Origin: DASPXY01 sp038227745
Lineage (GTDB): Bacteria; Planctomycetota; Planctomycetia; Gemmatales; Gemmataceae
Assembly (NCBI GenBank): GCA_038227745.1
Contig: JBBRPS010000677.1
Location: 1 to 5,665 of the forward strand
Reading direction: 5' to 3'
DNA: 5,665 nucleotides
Shown: positions 1-5,665 of the stretch, piece by piece
How the letters are laid out: the number at the start of each line of letters is the position of its first letter
Position numbering within the stretch: position 1 is the stretch's first letter
Program-made: the position numbers and the translations under genes
Notes under the pieces: generated by a model
Told to the model about the DNA's origin: nothing
The model's database searches: none
The model's input: only the letters and a program-made list of their open reading frames with translations

Positions 1-80
1 CTACGCGGGGGGCCAGATCCCGCTCCGCGGGGGGCCAGATCCCGCTACGCGGGGGGCCAGATCCCGCGACGCGGGGGGCG
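1..80. repeat. 22-bp GC-rich tandem repeat array, cut by window edge
   Basis: Three full 22-bp units (1-22, 23-44, 45-66) and a partial fourth (67 to about 80) stand head to tail. Every unit shares the core GCGGGGGGCCAGATCCCG. The full units differ only at one position of the triplet between GC and GC (TAC, TCC, TAC), and the partial unit has GAC there. Read on the minus strand, each junction has the form CCCGC-NNN-GCGGG, a 5-bp GC stem with a variable 3-nt loop. The array begins about 30 bp after the stop codon of the large minus-strand gene, so it may lie in that gene's 3' untranslated region. There is no T-tract, so it is not a canonical Rho-independent terminator. The full copy number is unknown because the array continues off the left edge. 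Confidence 0.85.
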
Positions 81-110
81 AGCGCGGGGTGAAGCCCTTT
101 TCTTCCCTCC

Positions 111-3100
111 CTACTTGAGCGATGCCAGGAACTCCAGCAGGTCCACCGCCTGCTCCGCCGTCAGGTCGCGCAGCAGCTGGTCCGGCATCAGCGACACCCG
201 CTGTGGCACCAGCCGCACCACACTCCCGGCCGGGACGCGCACCTCGCGGTCGCCGGCCATCCGCAGGACCACTTCGCGCTCGTTCTTCGACGCCAGTACC
301 CCCGTGAGCAGCAGCCCCGCGTCCGTCTCGACCACGTAGGTCGCGTACTTCGGGTCGATGTTCTTCGACGGCTCGAGGAGGCTCTCCAGGATCTGCGCCC
401 GCGTCGATTTCTTGCCGAGGTCCGTCAGGTCCGGCCCGACGACGCTGCCGACCCCGGCGACGCGGTGACAGCTGGCGCACTGCAGGCCGGCCGACTTGAA
501 GAACAATTCCTTGCCGCGGCCGGCGTCGCCCTTGAGCGCCAGGATCTGCTCCGGCCGGATCGCGCTGCCCAGCCGCTTGACGCGCTGCTCGTCGGGGAGG
601 AAGCGCTCGAACAGGTCGCGCACCTGGCCAGCCGTCGCTGCCACCGCGGCCAGCACCTGCGACCGCACCGACGCGGGGATCCGGCCCGCGCCCACTGCCT
701 CCATCAGCAGCAGTGCCCCCGTCGTCGTGGACAGCAGCGCGCCGATGGCGCTCGCCCGCTCGCCCGCCCGCGCCTTCGCCCGAACCGCCGCCCGCGCCCG
801 CAGCCGCGCCGCCGCCTCCTTGCGGTCCGCCGCCGTGACGGCCTTCCCGCCGTGCGCCCGCGCCGCCTCTCGGGCCAGCCGCGCCAACTCCTGCGGCGCG
901 TCGGCCTTCTCCCGGGCCAGCGCCGCCCGCTCGTCCAGGTCCCGCAGCCGCTCGAGCAGCAGCCGCTCGTCCCTGTGCATGGGCAGCTGCCGGATCCAGT
1001 CGTGCATTAGCCGCAGGCCGCGCTCGTCGATCACTTCCGAGCCGATGTGCGGCATCCGGCCCGGCCCCAGCTTGGCCATGCGGTAGTACAGCACCGAGCG
1101 GTATGGGTCCCCGGGCGCGAGCAGTAGGGCGCCCGCGATGCCGAAGGCGCCCTGCACCGGGCGCACCTCCAGCAGTTTCATGCGGTCGAGCGCGGCGGTG
1201 TGGCGCAGCTCGATGTCCGCGGTGCCGCCGGCGCCGAACTGATGGCAGTGGGCGCAGTTGACGTGCAGGTACGAGCGCGCCCGCAGGCCCAGGTCGGCCG
1301 CCGTGTCGTACGGGTCCGTCAGCTTCACGGCCGGCACGTCGCGCAGCGTGGTGTCGCGCCGGGTGTCCTCGTCGTGGTGCAGCAGGTCGATCATGCCGAC
1401 GTGGCGCAGGGCGCGGAGCTGGTTATCGACCGTGCCGCCGTAGTCGTGATCGCGGTTGAGCTGGGCGAGGGTGAAGGCGAGCGTGTAGCCGGCCCAGGGG
1501 TTGTGGCACGTCAGGCACTCGGTGCGGCTGGGGAAGTGCCACGTCTGCCGCCGCTTGCCGCCGGGCGCCGTGCGGTCCGTCACGGTGAACGCGCGGTCGA
1601 GGCCCGCCGCCGGCACAAGGGTCGCGTCGGTCTGCGCGTCATCCCACTGGTACGTGTAGCCGCGCCACGCCTCGCCATCGAAGTGCAGCACCTGCGTCTC
1701 CAACCGGCGCCGGCTGGCCGGGTTGCCGCGCTCCATCTCCAGGGAAATCGTCTTCGCCACGACACCGTGTTTCGGGAAGAACACCTGGCCGCTGTAGAAG
1801 CCGCCGGGGATGGCCACCGGACTGTCGTAGAGACGCACGACCGACTTGCCCGGCAGGGCGACGAAGCGCTCGGCCGTGGCGCCGTCGGCCCACGGCGCGG
1901 CGTTGACCGAGAACGGCACCACGCCCGGCGCCGGCGCCTGCCCCAACACCTTGGTGAACAGGCCCGTCGCGCTCAGCCGGCGCGGGAAGTCGGGCTGCTT
2001 CTCCTTCGCGGCCGGGTTGGGGATGAGGCGGTGCAGGGTGCCGATGTCGTCGTAATTCACGAAATACAGCTCGTTTTTGTCGTCCTGTCCGAAGGCGACG
2101 ATGCGCTGGGCGCCCTGGGCCAGCTCCTTGTGCCAGACGATCCTGTCGCCGTCGAAGCGCGTCGCCCACAGCTTGCGCGTCACCCAGTCGCCGCAGATGT
2201 AGGCGCCCGTCAGCTCTTTGAGGCGCTGGCCGCGATAGACGAAGCCGCCGGTGATGGAGGCGGCCTCGGTGTGGGGGAACGCGAGAGTCGGCGGCAGGAT
2301 CGGCGTCGGGCCGCGGCGGCTCTCGGGGCGCACTGGCTGCGGCCCCTCCATGACCGACCACCCGTAGTTGCCGCCGCGCTGGACGCGGTAGATCATCTCC
2401 CAGCGCTCCCAGCCGACGTCGCCGACCCACAGGTCGCCCGTCGGCCGGTCGAAGCTCATGCGCCACGGGTTGCGGAAGCCGTACGCCCAGATCTCCGGCC
2501 GCGCCTTCGGCGTCTTGAGGAACGGGTTGCCCGGCGGCACAGCGTACGCCTTGCCCCTGTCGGCGCGATCGACGTCGATGCGCAGGATCGAGCCGAGCAG
2601 ATCGCTGAGGTCCTGGCCGGTGTCGAGGGCGTCGGGCGGGTTGGGGTTGGCGCCGTCGCCGGTCGAGACGTAGAGGAAGCCGTCGTTGCCGAAGTGCAGG
2701 TCGCCGCCGTTGTGGCCGCCGGCGCGCCAGGTGAGGAGGACTTTCTCGCTCTTGGGGTCGCAGCGCGGCGGGTCGGTGTTCGTGACCGTGAAGCGGGCAA
2801 CGCGGCTGCCGTCGGGCAGCGGCCCACCGTCGCGCTTGCCGTTGAGGACGTAGCAAACGTAACAGGAGCGGTTGTCGGCGAAGCGCGGGTGGAAGGCCAG
2901 GCCGTACAGGGCGTCGAGGCCGCGCACCTTCTCCGGGTCCCAGGTCTTCAGCTCGTTGACGTCGAGGAAGAGGTCGGCTTTGGCGCAGCCCTGGTCGTCG
3001 CGGAACGAGTAGATCTTGCCGCCCTGCTCGCCGACGAAGAAGCGGCCGGTGCCGGGGGCGGTGGTAAGCAGGAGCGGGTTCTTGAAGGTGAGTTTCGGGA

Positions 3101-3281
3101 ACGCCCGCTCGATGCGGTAGGGGTGGGGCGGGTCGGGCGAGCCGGTCAGGCGCGAGGTCGTCCACGGCGTGCGCGCCGCGAGGCCGTGCGGCCGCTGGGG
3201 CGGTTGTGCCCGGGGAGCGCCGGGGAGAGTGGCGAGGAAGCAGGCGGTGAGGGCGGCGCCGCAGAGGGTGACGGTTTTCAT
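111..3281 (-). CDS. Secreted PQQ-type sugar dehydrogenase fused to a tri-heme cytochrome c
   Basis: A 1056-residue exported oxidoreductase. Residues 1-25 look like a signal peptide (MKTVTLCGAA, a hydrophobic core, then an APRA cleavage-like site before QPPQ). Residues about 55-420 resemble the glucose/sorbosone dehydrogenase beta-propeller (soluble PQQ enzymes): GRFFVGEQGGKIYSF near 79-93, GGHNGG at 188-193, YVSTGDG at 204-210, AYGFRNPW at 266-273 and GGNYGW at 303-308. By analogy with soluble glucose dehydrogenase, His190 would be the catalytic base and Arg270 a PQQ contact. Residues about 430-767 resemble the SO2930/HNE_0200-type diheme cytochrome region, with heme motifs CLTCH (589-593) and CAHCH (676-680) and a possible Met743 ligand in GRMPHIG. 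After an Ala/Arg/Glu-rich helical linker (about 765-905), residues about 915-1056 match the Pirellula/Verrucomicrobium-type heme domain (TIGR02603-like): GRGKELF, CASCH (935-939), GPDLTDLG, and a possible Met1032 ligand in LMPDQLL. The ATG at 3281 is chosen because the signal peptide follows it directly; no Shine-Dalgarno is visible. The likely role is periplasmic oxidation of a sugar or alcohol with electron transfer to the hemes. The substrate is unknown. Confidence 0.93.
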   Translation of the reverse strand: MKTVTLCGAALTACFLATLPGAPRAQPPQRPHGLAARTPWTTSRLTGSPDPPHPYRIERAFPKLTFKNPLLLTTAPGTGRFFVGEQGGKIYSFRDDQGCAKADLFLDVNELKTWDPEKVRGLDALYGLAFHPRFADNRSCYVCYVLNGKRDGGPLPDGSRVARFTVTNTDPPRCDPKSEKVLLTWRAGGHNGGDLHFGNDGFLYVSTGDGANPNPPDALDTGQDLSDLLGSILRIDVDRADRGKAYAVPPGNPFLKTPKARPEIWAYGFRNPWRMSFDRPTGDLWVGDVGWERWEMIYRVQRGGNYGWSVMEGPQPVRPESRRGPTPILPPTLAFPHTEAASITGGFVYRGQRLKELTGAYICGDWVTRKLWATRFDGDRIVWHKELAQGAQRIVAFGQDDKNELYFVNYDDIGTLHRLIPNPAAKEKQPDFPRRLSATGLFTKVLGQAPAPGVVPFSVNAAPWADGATAERFVALPGKSVVRLYDSPVAIPGGFYSGQVFFPKHGVVAKTISLEMERGNPASRRRLETQVLHFDGEAWRGYTYQWDDAQTDATLVPAAGLDRAFTVTDRTAPGGKRRQTWHFPSRTECLTCHNPWAGYTLAFTLAQLNRDHDYGGTVDNQLRALRHVGMIDLLHHDEDTRRDTTLRDVPAVKLTDPYDTAADLGLRARSYLHVNCAHCHQFGAGGTADIELRHTAALDRMKLLEVRPVQGAFGIAGALLLAPGDPYRSVLYYRMAKLGPGRMPHIGSEVIDERGLRLMHDWIRQLPMHRDERLLLERLRDLDERAALAREKADAPQELARLAREAARAHGGKAVTAADRKEAAARLRARAAVRAKARAGERASAIGALLSTTTGALLLMEAVGAGRIPASVRSQVLAAVAATAGQVRDLFERFLPDEQRVKRLGSAIRPEQILALKGDAGRGKELFFKSAGLQCASCHRVAGVGSVVGPDLTDLGKKSTRAQILESLLEPSKNIDPKYATYVVETDAGLLLTGVLASKNEREVVLRMAGDREVRVPAGSVVRLVPQRVSLMPDQLLRDLTAEQAVDLLEFLASLK

Positions 3282-3358
3282 GCGGAGGACGGGGCTGACC
3301 CGGGTTCGTTTGGGAAGGTTCGCGGCAGGCGCCAGGCCCGTCGCCGGGGACTCGGCTG

Positions 3359-3364
3359 ATTGTA
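3359..3364 (-). promoter_or_regulatory. Candidate -10 element upstream of the dehydrogenase gene
   Basis: The minus strand reads TACAAT (5 of 6 matches to TATAAT) inside a small AT-rich island, GATTTACAATC, which stands out in an otherwise very GC-rich gap. A start site about 7 nt downstream would give a leader of roughly 70 nt before the ATG at 3281. No good -35 hexamer is found 16-18 bp upstream; the best is a weak TTCCCT. The island also has interrupted 4-bp arms (GATT-GTA-AATC on the plus strand), which might be an operator but could be chance. The call rests on base composition and one hexamer only. Confidence 0.3.
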
Positions 3365-3414
3365 AATCGTTGGGGGCAAGAAGGGAAGTGGGCGCGGTCG
3401 GCTGCCTGCCTTGC

Positions 3415-3522
3415 CTCCGTCGCCTTCAGGTAGGCGTCGAGCTGGGCCTGGGAGACGCGGATGCCCCCCTGCTTGCCCGTCGTCAGCCGGTGGCAGCGGA
3501 GCTTCCCCGAGTCGATCCCCCC
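3415..3522 (-). pseudogene. Remnant of an excisionase-type helix-turn-helix protein
   Basis: One minus-strand frame through the gap translates as IDSGKLRCHRL, then TTGKQGG, then IRVSQAQLDAYLKATE. This is the pattern of the second half of the excisionase/MerR-like DNA-binding domain: a recognition-helix end (IxSGKL), a basic turn, a beta-hairpin wing, then IRVS-x-x-x-L-x-AYL. The first helix and the usual LT-x-x-xVA-x-xLG segment are missing; the sequence upstream in this frame is the out-of-frame tail of the neighbouring gene. No ATG, GTG or TTG opens this frame after its last upstream stop at 3588-3586. An ATG at 3524-3522 lies just before it but in the wrong frame, separated by a run of six G; one more G would join them. 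After KATE the frame runs on without a stop into the antisense-frame shadow of the next gene, so the 3' limit given is only where similarity ends. Best read as a truncated, non-functional fragment. The family call is from motif memory, without a search. Confidence 0.5.
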
Positions 3523-3526
3523 ATTG

Positions 3527-4390
3527 TCAGACCTCGTCGTCCGGGGGGCGGCGCGGCAGGTTTTCGGGCCGGGCGTAGAACTGAGTCAGGTCGAGCTGCC
3601 CCTTCACCTCGCTCTCGACGAGTTGGAGGCGCGCCTCCAACTGGCGCACCCGGGTGTGGAGGGCGTCGATCTTGGCCATGACGTCGTCGCGCTGCCGAGG
3701 GCGCGGCACCTCCGGGTAGCCGAGCTGGCGCTGCAAGGCACTGAAGAGGTAGAGCGGGTCACGGCCGTGGCTGGCCTTGGCGATCTTGCCCTCCTTCTCG
3801 CCGAACAGCGGCGGCACCGGCGCCTCGTAGGCGGGGTTCTGCCGCCGCTGGTCCACCACATACATCGCCGAGCGCACATAAACGAGGTCGGCGAAGTCCA
3901 CGATGCCGACCTGGTGGTGCACCATCTCGAGGTAGGTGCGCCAGTCGGCGTCGTAGAACGGGTCGGCGCTCATGGCCTGGAGGCCGGCGTCGTAGCCGAG
4001 GCGGTTGCGGCTGAGGGCCTCGAACTGGTAGACGAACAGCCCCGGCGCGGTCCACGGGCCGGCGCGGTAGAGGGCCTCGCGTTCCAGCACGAGCAGGGCG
4101 GTCTCGACGCTGAAGCGGCGCTTCTCGTCCTCGGCCTGGCGCATGACGAAGGCCTGGAAGGCGGTGAAGTAGTGCGGCAGGCGGGCGAAGCCGGAGGCGA
4201 GCAGGCCGGTGTGCTTCAACTCCGTCGCGAGGAACTGGATGGCCAGCGGCAGCCGCGTGGTGCTGAGGATTTCCTCGTGGACGCGCGACAGGACCTCCTG
4301 CGCGGCCATGCCGGCGGCCTGGCGCTCGCGCCAGACGCGGAAGAAATAGGCCTGCTCGATGTACTCTTCGCGGTCGAGGACGGTGCCCAT
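3527..4390 (-). CDS. Conserved-looking protein of unknown function with C-terminal coiled coil
   Basis: A soluble protein of 287 residues from this start; I do not recognise a named domain. The N-terminus (MGTVLDREEYIEQAYFF) and much of the body (LPLAIQFLATELKHTG, RLPHYFTAFQAFV, GLFVYQFEALSRNRLGY) are well-ordered and rich in aromatic residues, suggesting a mainly helical globular domain. No signal peptide, membrane segment or catalytic motif is visible. The last 60 residues include a likely coiled coil with heptad-spaced hydrophobics (VMAKIDALHTRVRQLEARLQ and the next 12 residues), which suggests self-association or a partner. Start choice: the frame extends to a GTG at 4462 that overlaps the upstream hydrolase stop, but the extra residues are Arg/Ala-rich and look like translated spacer. 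ATGs at 4399 and 4390 are both possible; 4390 is preferred because MGTVLDREEY looks like the natural beginning. None has a Shine-Dalgarno. With the 4390 start the gap to the hydrolase is 65 bp, so co-transcription is plausible. From memory, similar proteins occur in planctomycetes; function unknown. Confidence 0.85.
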   Translation of the reverse strand: MGTVLDREEYIEQAYFFRVWRERQAAGMAAQEVLSRVHEEILSTTRLPLAIQFLATELKHTGLLASGFARLPHYFTAFQAFVMRQAEDEKRRFSVETALLVLEREALYRAGPWTAPGLFVYQFEALSRNRLGYDAGLQAMSADPFYDADWRTYLEMVHHQVGIVDFADLVYVRSAMYVVDQRRQNPAYEAPVPPLFGEKEGKIAKASHGRDPLYLFSALQRQLGYPEVPRPRQRDDVMAKIDALHTRVRQLEARLQLVESEVKGQLDLTQFYARPENLPRRPPDDEV

Positions 4391-4455
4391 ACAGGCCATG
4401 CTAACCGCGGCGGCGCGGCGCGGCAATCGGTCAGCGCCGCCCCTCCGCTCCCTTG

Positions 4456-5562
4456 CTACCACTTGTTGTCGTCGGTGACGCTGAGGAAGAACTGCCCGCC
4501 CGTCTCGATCACGATGAGGTTCCGCCCGGCCTGCAGGTGCGCCGGCACGCGCTCCTTGCCGGCGTGCCAGCCCGTCCAGCCCTCACTCTTGAAGAGGCGC
4601 TTGCCGTTGAGCCAGACCGTCTCCAGCTGGGCGCCGGTGTTGAAGTAAACCTTCCGCCCCTTCGGCATGTCGAGCGTCGCCAGGCCGCGATACCTCGGCG
4701 CGGGGCCGATGATTTTGTTTAGCGACAGGGCGAAGCCGCGCTGCCGTTCGTGGTCGAACCACCACGCCGGCACCGGCTTCGTCTCCGGCAGGTGGTAAGG
4801 CTTCCAGCTCTCGTCGAGCTTGAGTGGATCGATGGCCTTGACCGCCTTGTCGTCCAGCCAGGGCGGCTTGCCACCGCGGACCGCCTGGACGTGCCAGTTG
4901 CGGAGCACGCCGGGCAGCACGTCGAGCTTCAGGTCGCGCGGCAGCGGCACGTCCTTGTGGTCCAGGGCGTCCAGCACGGCCCGGGCGAGGAGGCGCTGCC
5001 CGTCCCAGTTGGGGTGGACCTGATCGACCTCCAGCACGTCCGCGCCCTTCGTCCGCGCCTGGCGCAGGCGCCGGTTGACGTCGGCGACGCGGCAGCCGTA
5101 CTTCTTCGCCACGCGCTCCAGGGCGGCGTTGAAGTCGTCGAGGCGCTTGTCGGCCTCGGCGTGTTTGCGGCCGAGGACGCTCGTGGTGAGGAGCAGCAAC
5201 GGCACCTTCTCGGCCTTGAGGCGCTCGGCGATGGCGGCGACATCGTCCTCGTAGTCGGCGGGATCGACCTTGTGGAGCACGTCGTTGATGCCGGCGCTGA
5301 GGGTGACCAGCGTCGGCCGGTGGACGAGCACGTCGCGCTCGAGTCGCTTGCGCATGCCCTTCGCCGTGTCGCCCGCGATGCCGGCGTTGATACAGACGGG
5401 CGTCCGGCGTCCGGCGTCGGCGAGCGCCTGGCGGACGAGTTGCGGGTAGGTGTGGCCGTCGGTGATCGAGTCGCCGACGAAGACGATCCGCTGCTCCGCG
5501 GGTTGCAGGGCGGCGGAGAGCGATCCCCATTTGAGGATGAACAGGACCGCTGAAGCAAGCAA
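4456..5562 (-). CDS. SGNH/GDSL-family hydrolase with C-terminal beta-sandwich
   Basis: A 368-residue predicted esterase/deacylase. All SGNH blocks are present: block I IVFVGDSITDG with nucleophile Ser32, block II INAGIAGDT with oxyanion Gly61, block III AGINDV with Asn93, and block V DQVHPNWDG with Asp180 and His183 completing the triad. The hydrolase fold covers about residues 24-205. Residues about 300-368 (KVYFNTG, VWLNGKRLF, GWHAGKERV, LQAGRNLIVIETG) look like the galactose-binding-type beta-sandwich seen on carbohydrate-active enzymes, pointing to a glycan or glycoside ester substrate, for example deacetylation. The N-terminus is hydrophobic (LASAVLFILKWGSLSAA), consistent with export or an anchor. 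The start shown is TTG; no in-frame ATG or GTG precedes it within the window and the next in-frame Met is residue 70, inside the fold. The hydrophobic core and an RR pair continue upstream of the TTG in the same open frame, so the true start could be farther right. The exact substrate cannot be read from sequence. Confidence 0.9.
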   Translation of the reverse strand: MLASAVLFILKWGSLSAALQPAEQRIVFVGDSITDGHTYPQLVRQALADAGRRTPVCINAGIAGDTAKGMRKRLERDVLVHRPTLVTLSAGINDVLHKVDPADYEDDVAAIAERLKAEKVPLLLLTTSVLGRKHAEADKRLDDFNAALERVAKKYGCRVADVNRRLRQARTKGADVLEVDQVHPNWDGQRLLARAVLDALDHKDVPLPRDLKLDVLPGVLRNWHVQAVRGGKPPWLDDKAVKAIDPLKLDESWKPYHLPETKPVPAWWFDHERQRGFALSLNKIIGPAPRYRGLATLDMPKGRKVYFNTGAQLETVWLNGKRLFKSEGWTGWHAGKERVPAHLQAGRNLIVIETGGQFFLSVTDDNKW

Positions 5563-5593
5563 GACGAGTATACCGGCGCCGTTGCAGAACCGC

Positions 5594-5659
5594 CTGTTTA
5601 GCCGCGAGCCTCGGGCGAGCGCTCGGGCAAGCGCTCGCCCGAGGCTCGCGGCTAAACAG
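5594..5659. repeat. Perfect 30-bp inverted repeat with 6-nt loop
   Basis: The left arm 5594-5623 (beginning CTGTTTAGCCGCGAG) is the exact reverse complement of the right arm 5630-5659, separated by CGGGCA at 5624-5629. The arms pair at all 30 positions, which would make a very stable hairpin on either strand. The heptamer CTCGGGC occurs twice within the element (5610-5616 and 5622-5628). Neither strand has a T-run after the stem, so it is not a standard Rho-independent terminator. It sits 31 bp upstream of the hydrolase TTG, in its leader or promoter zone. No obvious target-site duplication flanks it; the right flank repeats AAACAG (5654-5659, 5660-5665). Candidates are a REP/MITE-like dispersed palindrome or a transcription attenuator for an upstream gene outside the window. 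Confidence 0.9.
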
Positions 5660-5665
5660 AAACAG

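Noticed and set aside
1..80. CRISPR array at the left end
   Set aside because: Units are directly adjacent with no unique spacers of 25-40 bp. This is a simple tandem repeat.
2850..2864. CYVCY at residues 140-144 of the large protein, resembling a fourth heme motif
   Set aside because: The CxxC pair is followed by Tyr, not the His needed as heme ligand, and it lies within the propeller region. Only CLTCH, CAHCH and CASCH qualify.
1200..3359. Long plus-strand open frame of about 719 codons opposite the large gene
   Set aside because: Its translation is Val/Ala/Arg/Gly-rich with no recognisable domains. It is the antisense shadow of a gene with clear motifs in a GC-rich genome.
4400..4455. 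GGGAGCGGAGGGG on the minus strand as ribosome binding site for the unknown gene
   Set aside because: It lies about 40 nt before the ATG at 4399, too far for a Shine-Dalgarno, and is downstream of the GTG at 4462.
3461..4648. Plus-strand open frame of about 395 codons opposite the unknown gene and hydrolase end
   Set aside because: It spans two minus-strand genes and their spacer, is low complexity, and has no motif support, so it is an antisense shadow.
5400..5420. Short CGTCCGG tandem copies inside the hydrolase gene
   Set aside because: Only two to three imperfect copies within a coding stretch (AGRRTP), compatible with ordinary GC-rich codon use.
5567..5572. TATACT on the minus strand as a -10 promoter box for the hydrolase
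   Set aside because: It lies only 4 nt before the TTG, so the transcript would start at or after the start codon, and no in-frame start follows before the catalytic core. No matching -35 is present.

Overview
The window is high-GC DNA (roughly two thirds G+C by eye) with three protein genes, all on the minus strand, so the transcriptional order runs from right to left: SGNH/GDSL hydrolase (5562-4456), a conserved-looking protein of unknown function (4390-3527), then a large secreted PQQ-type sugar dehydrogenase/multiheme cytochrome c (3281-111). The best taxonomic guess is a planctomycete, perhaps Gemmata-like. The large gene carries a C-terminal heme domain of the Pirellula/Verrucomicrobium type. 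None of the three genes has a clear Shine-Dalgarno site. Compact GC-rich repeats lie at both ends of the window. This placement is inference from protein style, not from a marker gene.

Region by region, left to right. Positions 1-80 hold a 22-bp tandem repeat array that runs off the left edge. The big oxidoreductase gene follows. A 245-bp gap (3282-3526) holds a probable promoter element and, unexpectedly, what reads as the C-terminal half of an excisionase-type (MerR-like) helix-turn-helix protein with no start codon. Next come the unknown protein with a C-terminal coiled coil and the GDSL hydrolase. The window ends with a perfect 30-bp inverted repeat around a 6-nt loop (5594-5659), just upstream of the hydrolase.

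How the genes fit together: the hydrolase (predicted carbohydrate or ester deacylase with a C-terminal beta-sandwich) and the exported sugar dehydrogenase with three c-type heme motifs would both suit extracytoplasmic carbohydrate breakdown, with electrons from sugar oxidation passing to the hemes. The hydrolase and the unknown gene are close enough to be co-transcribed. The oxidoreductase is separated by a larger gap with its own candidate promoter. No functional link between the unknown gene and its neighbours can be shown.

I see no convincing undescribed multi-gene system. The items most worth a second look are the truncated helix-turn-helix remnant, the two unusual repeat elements, and the unresolved start of the hydrolase, whose reading frame stays open through the palindrome.
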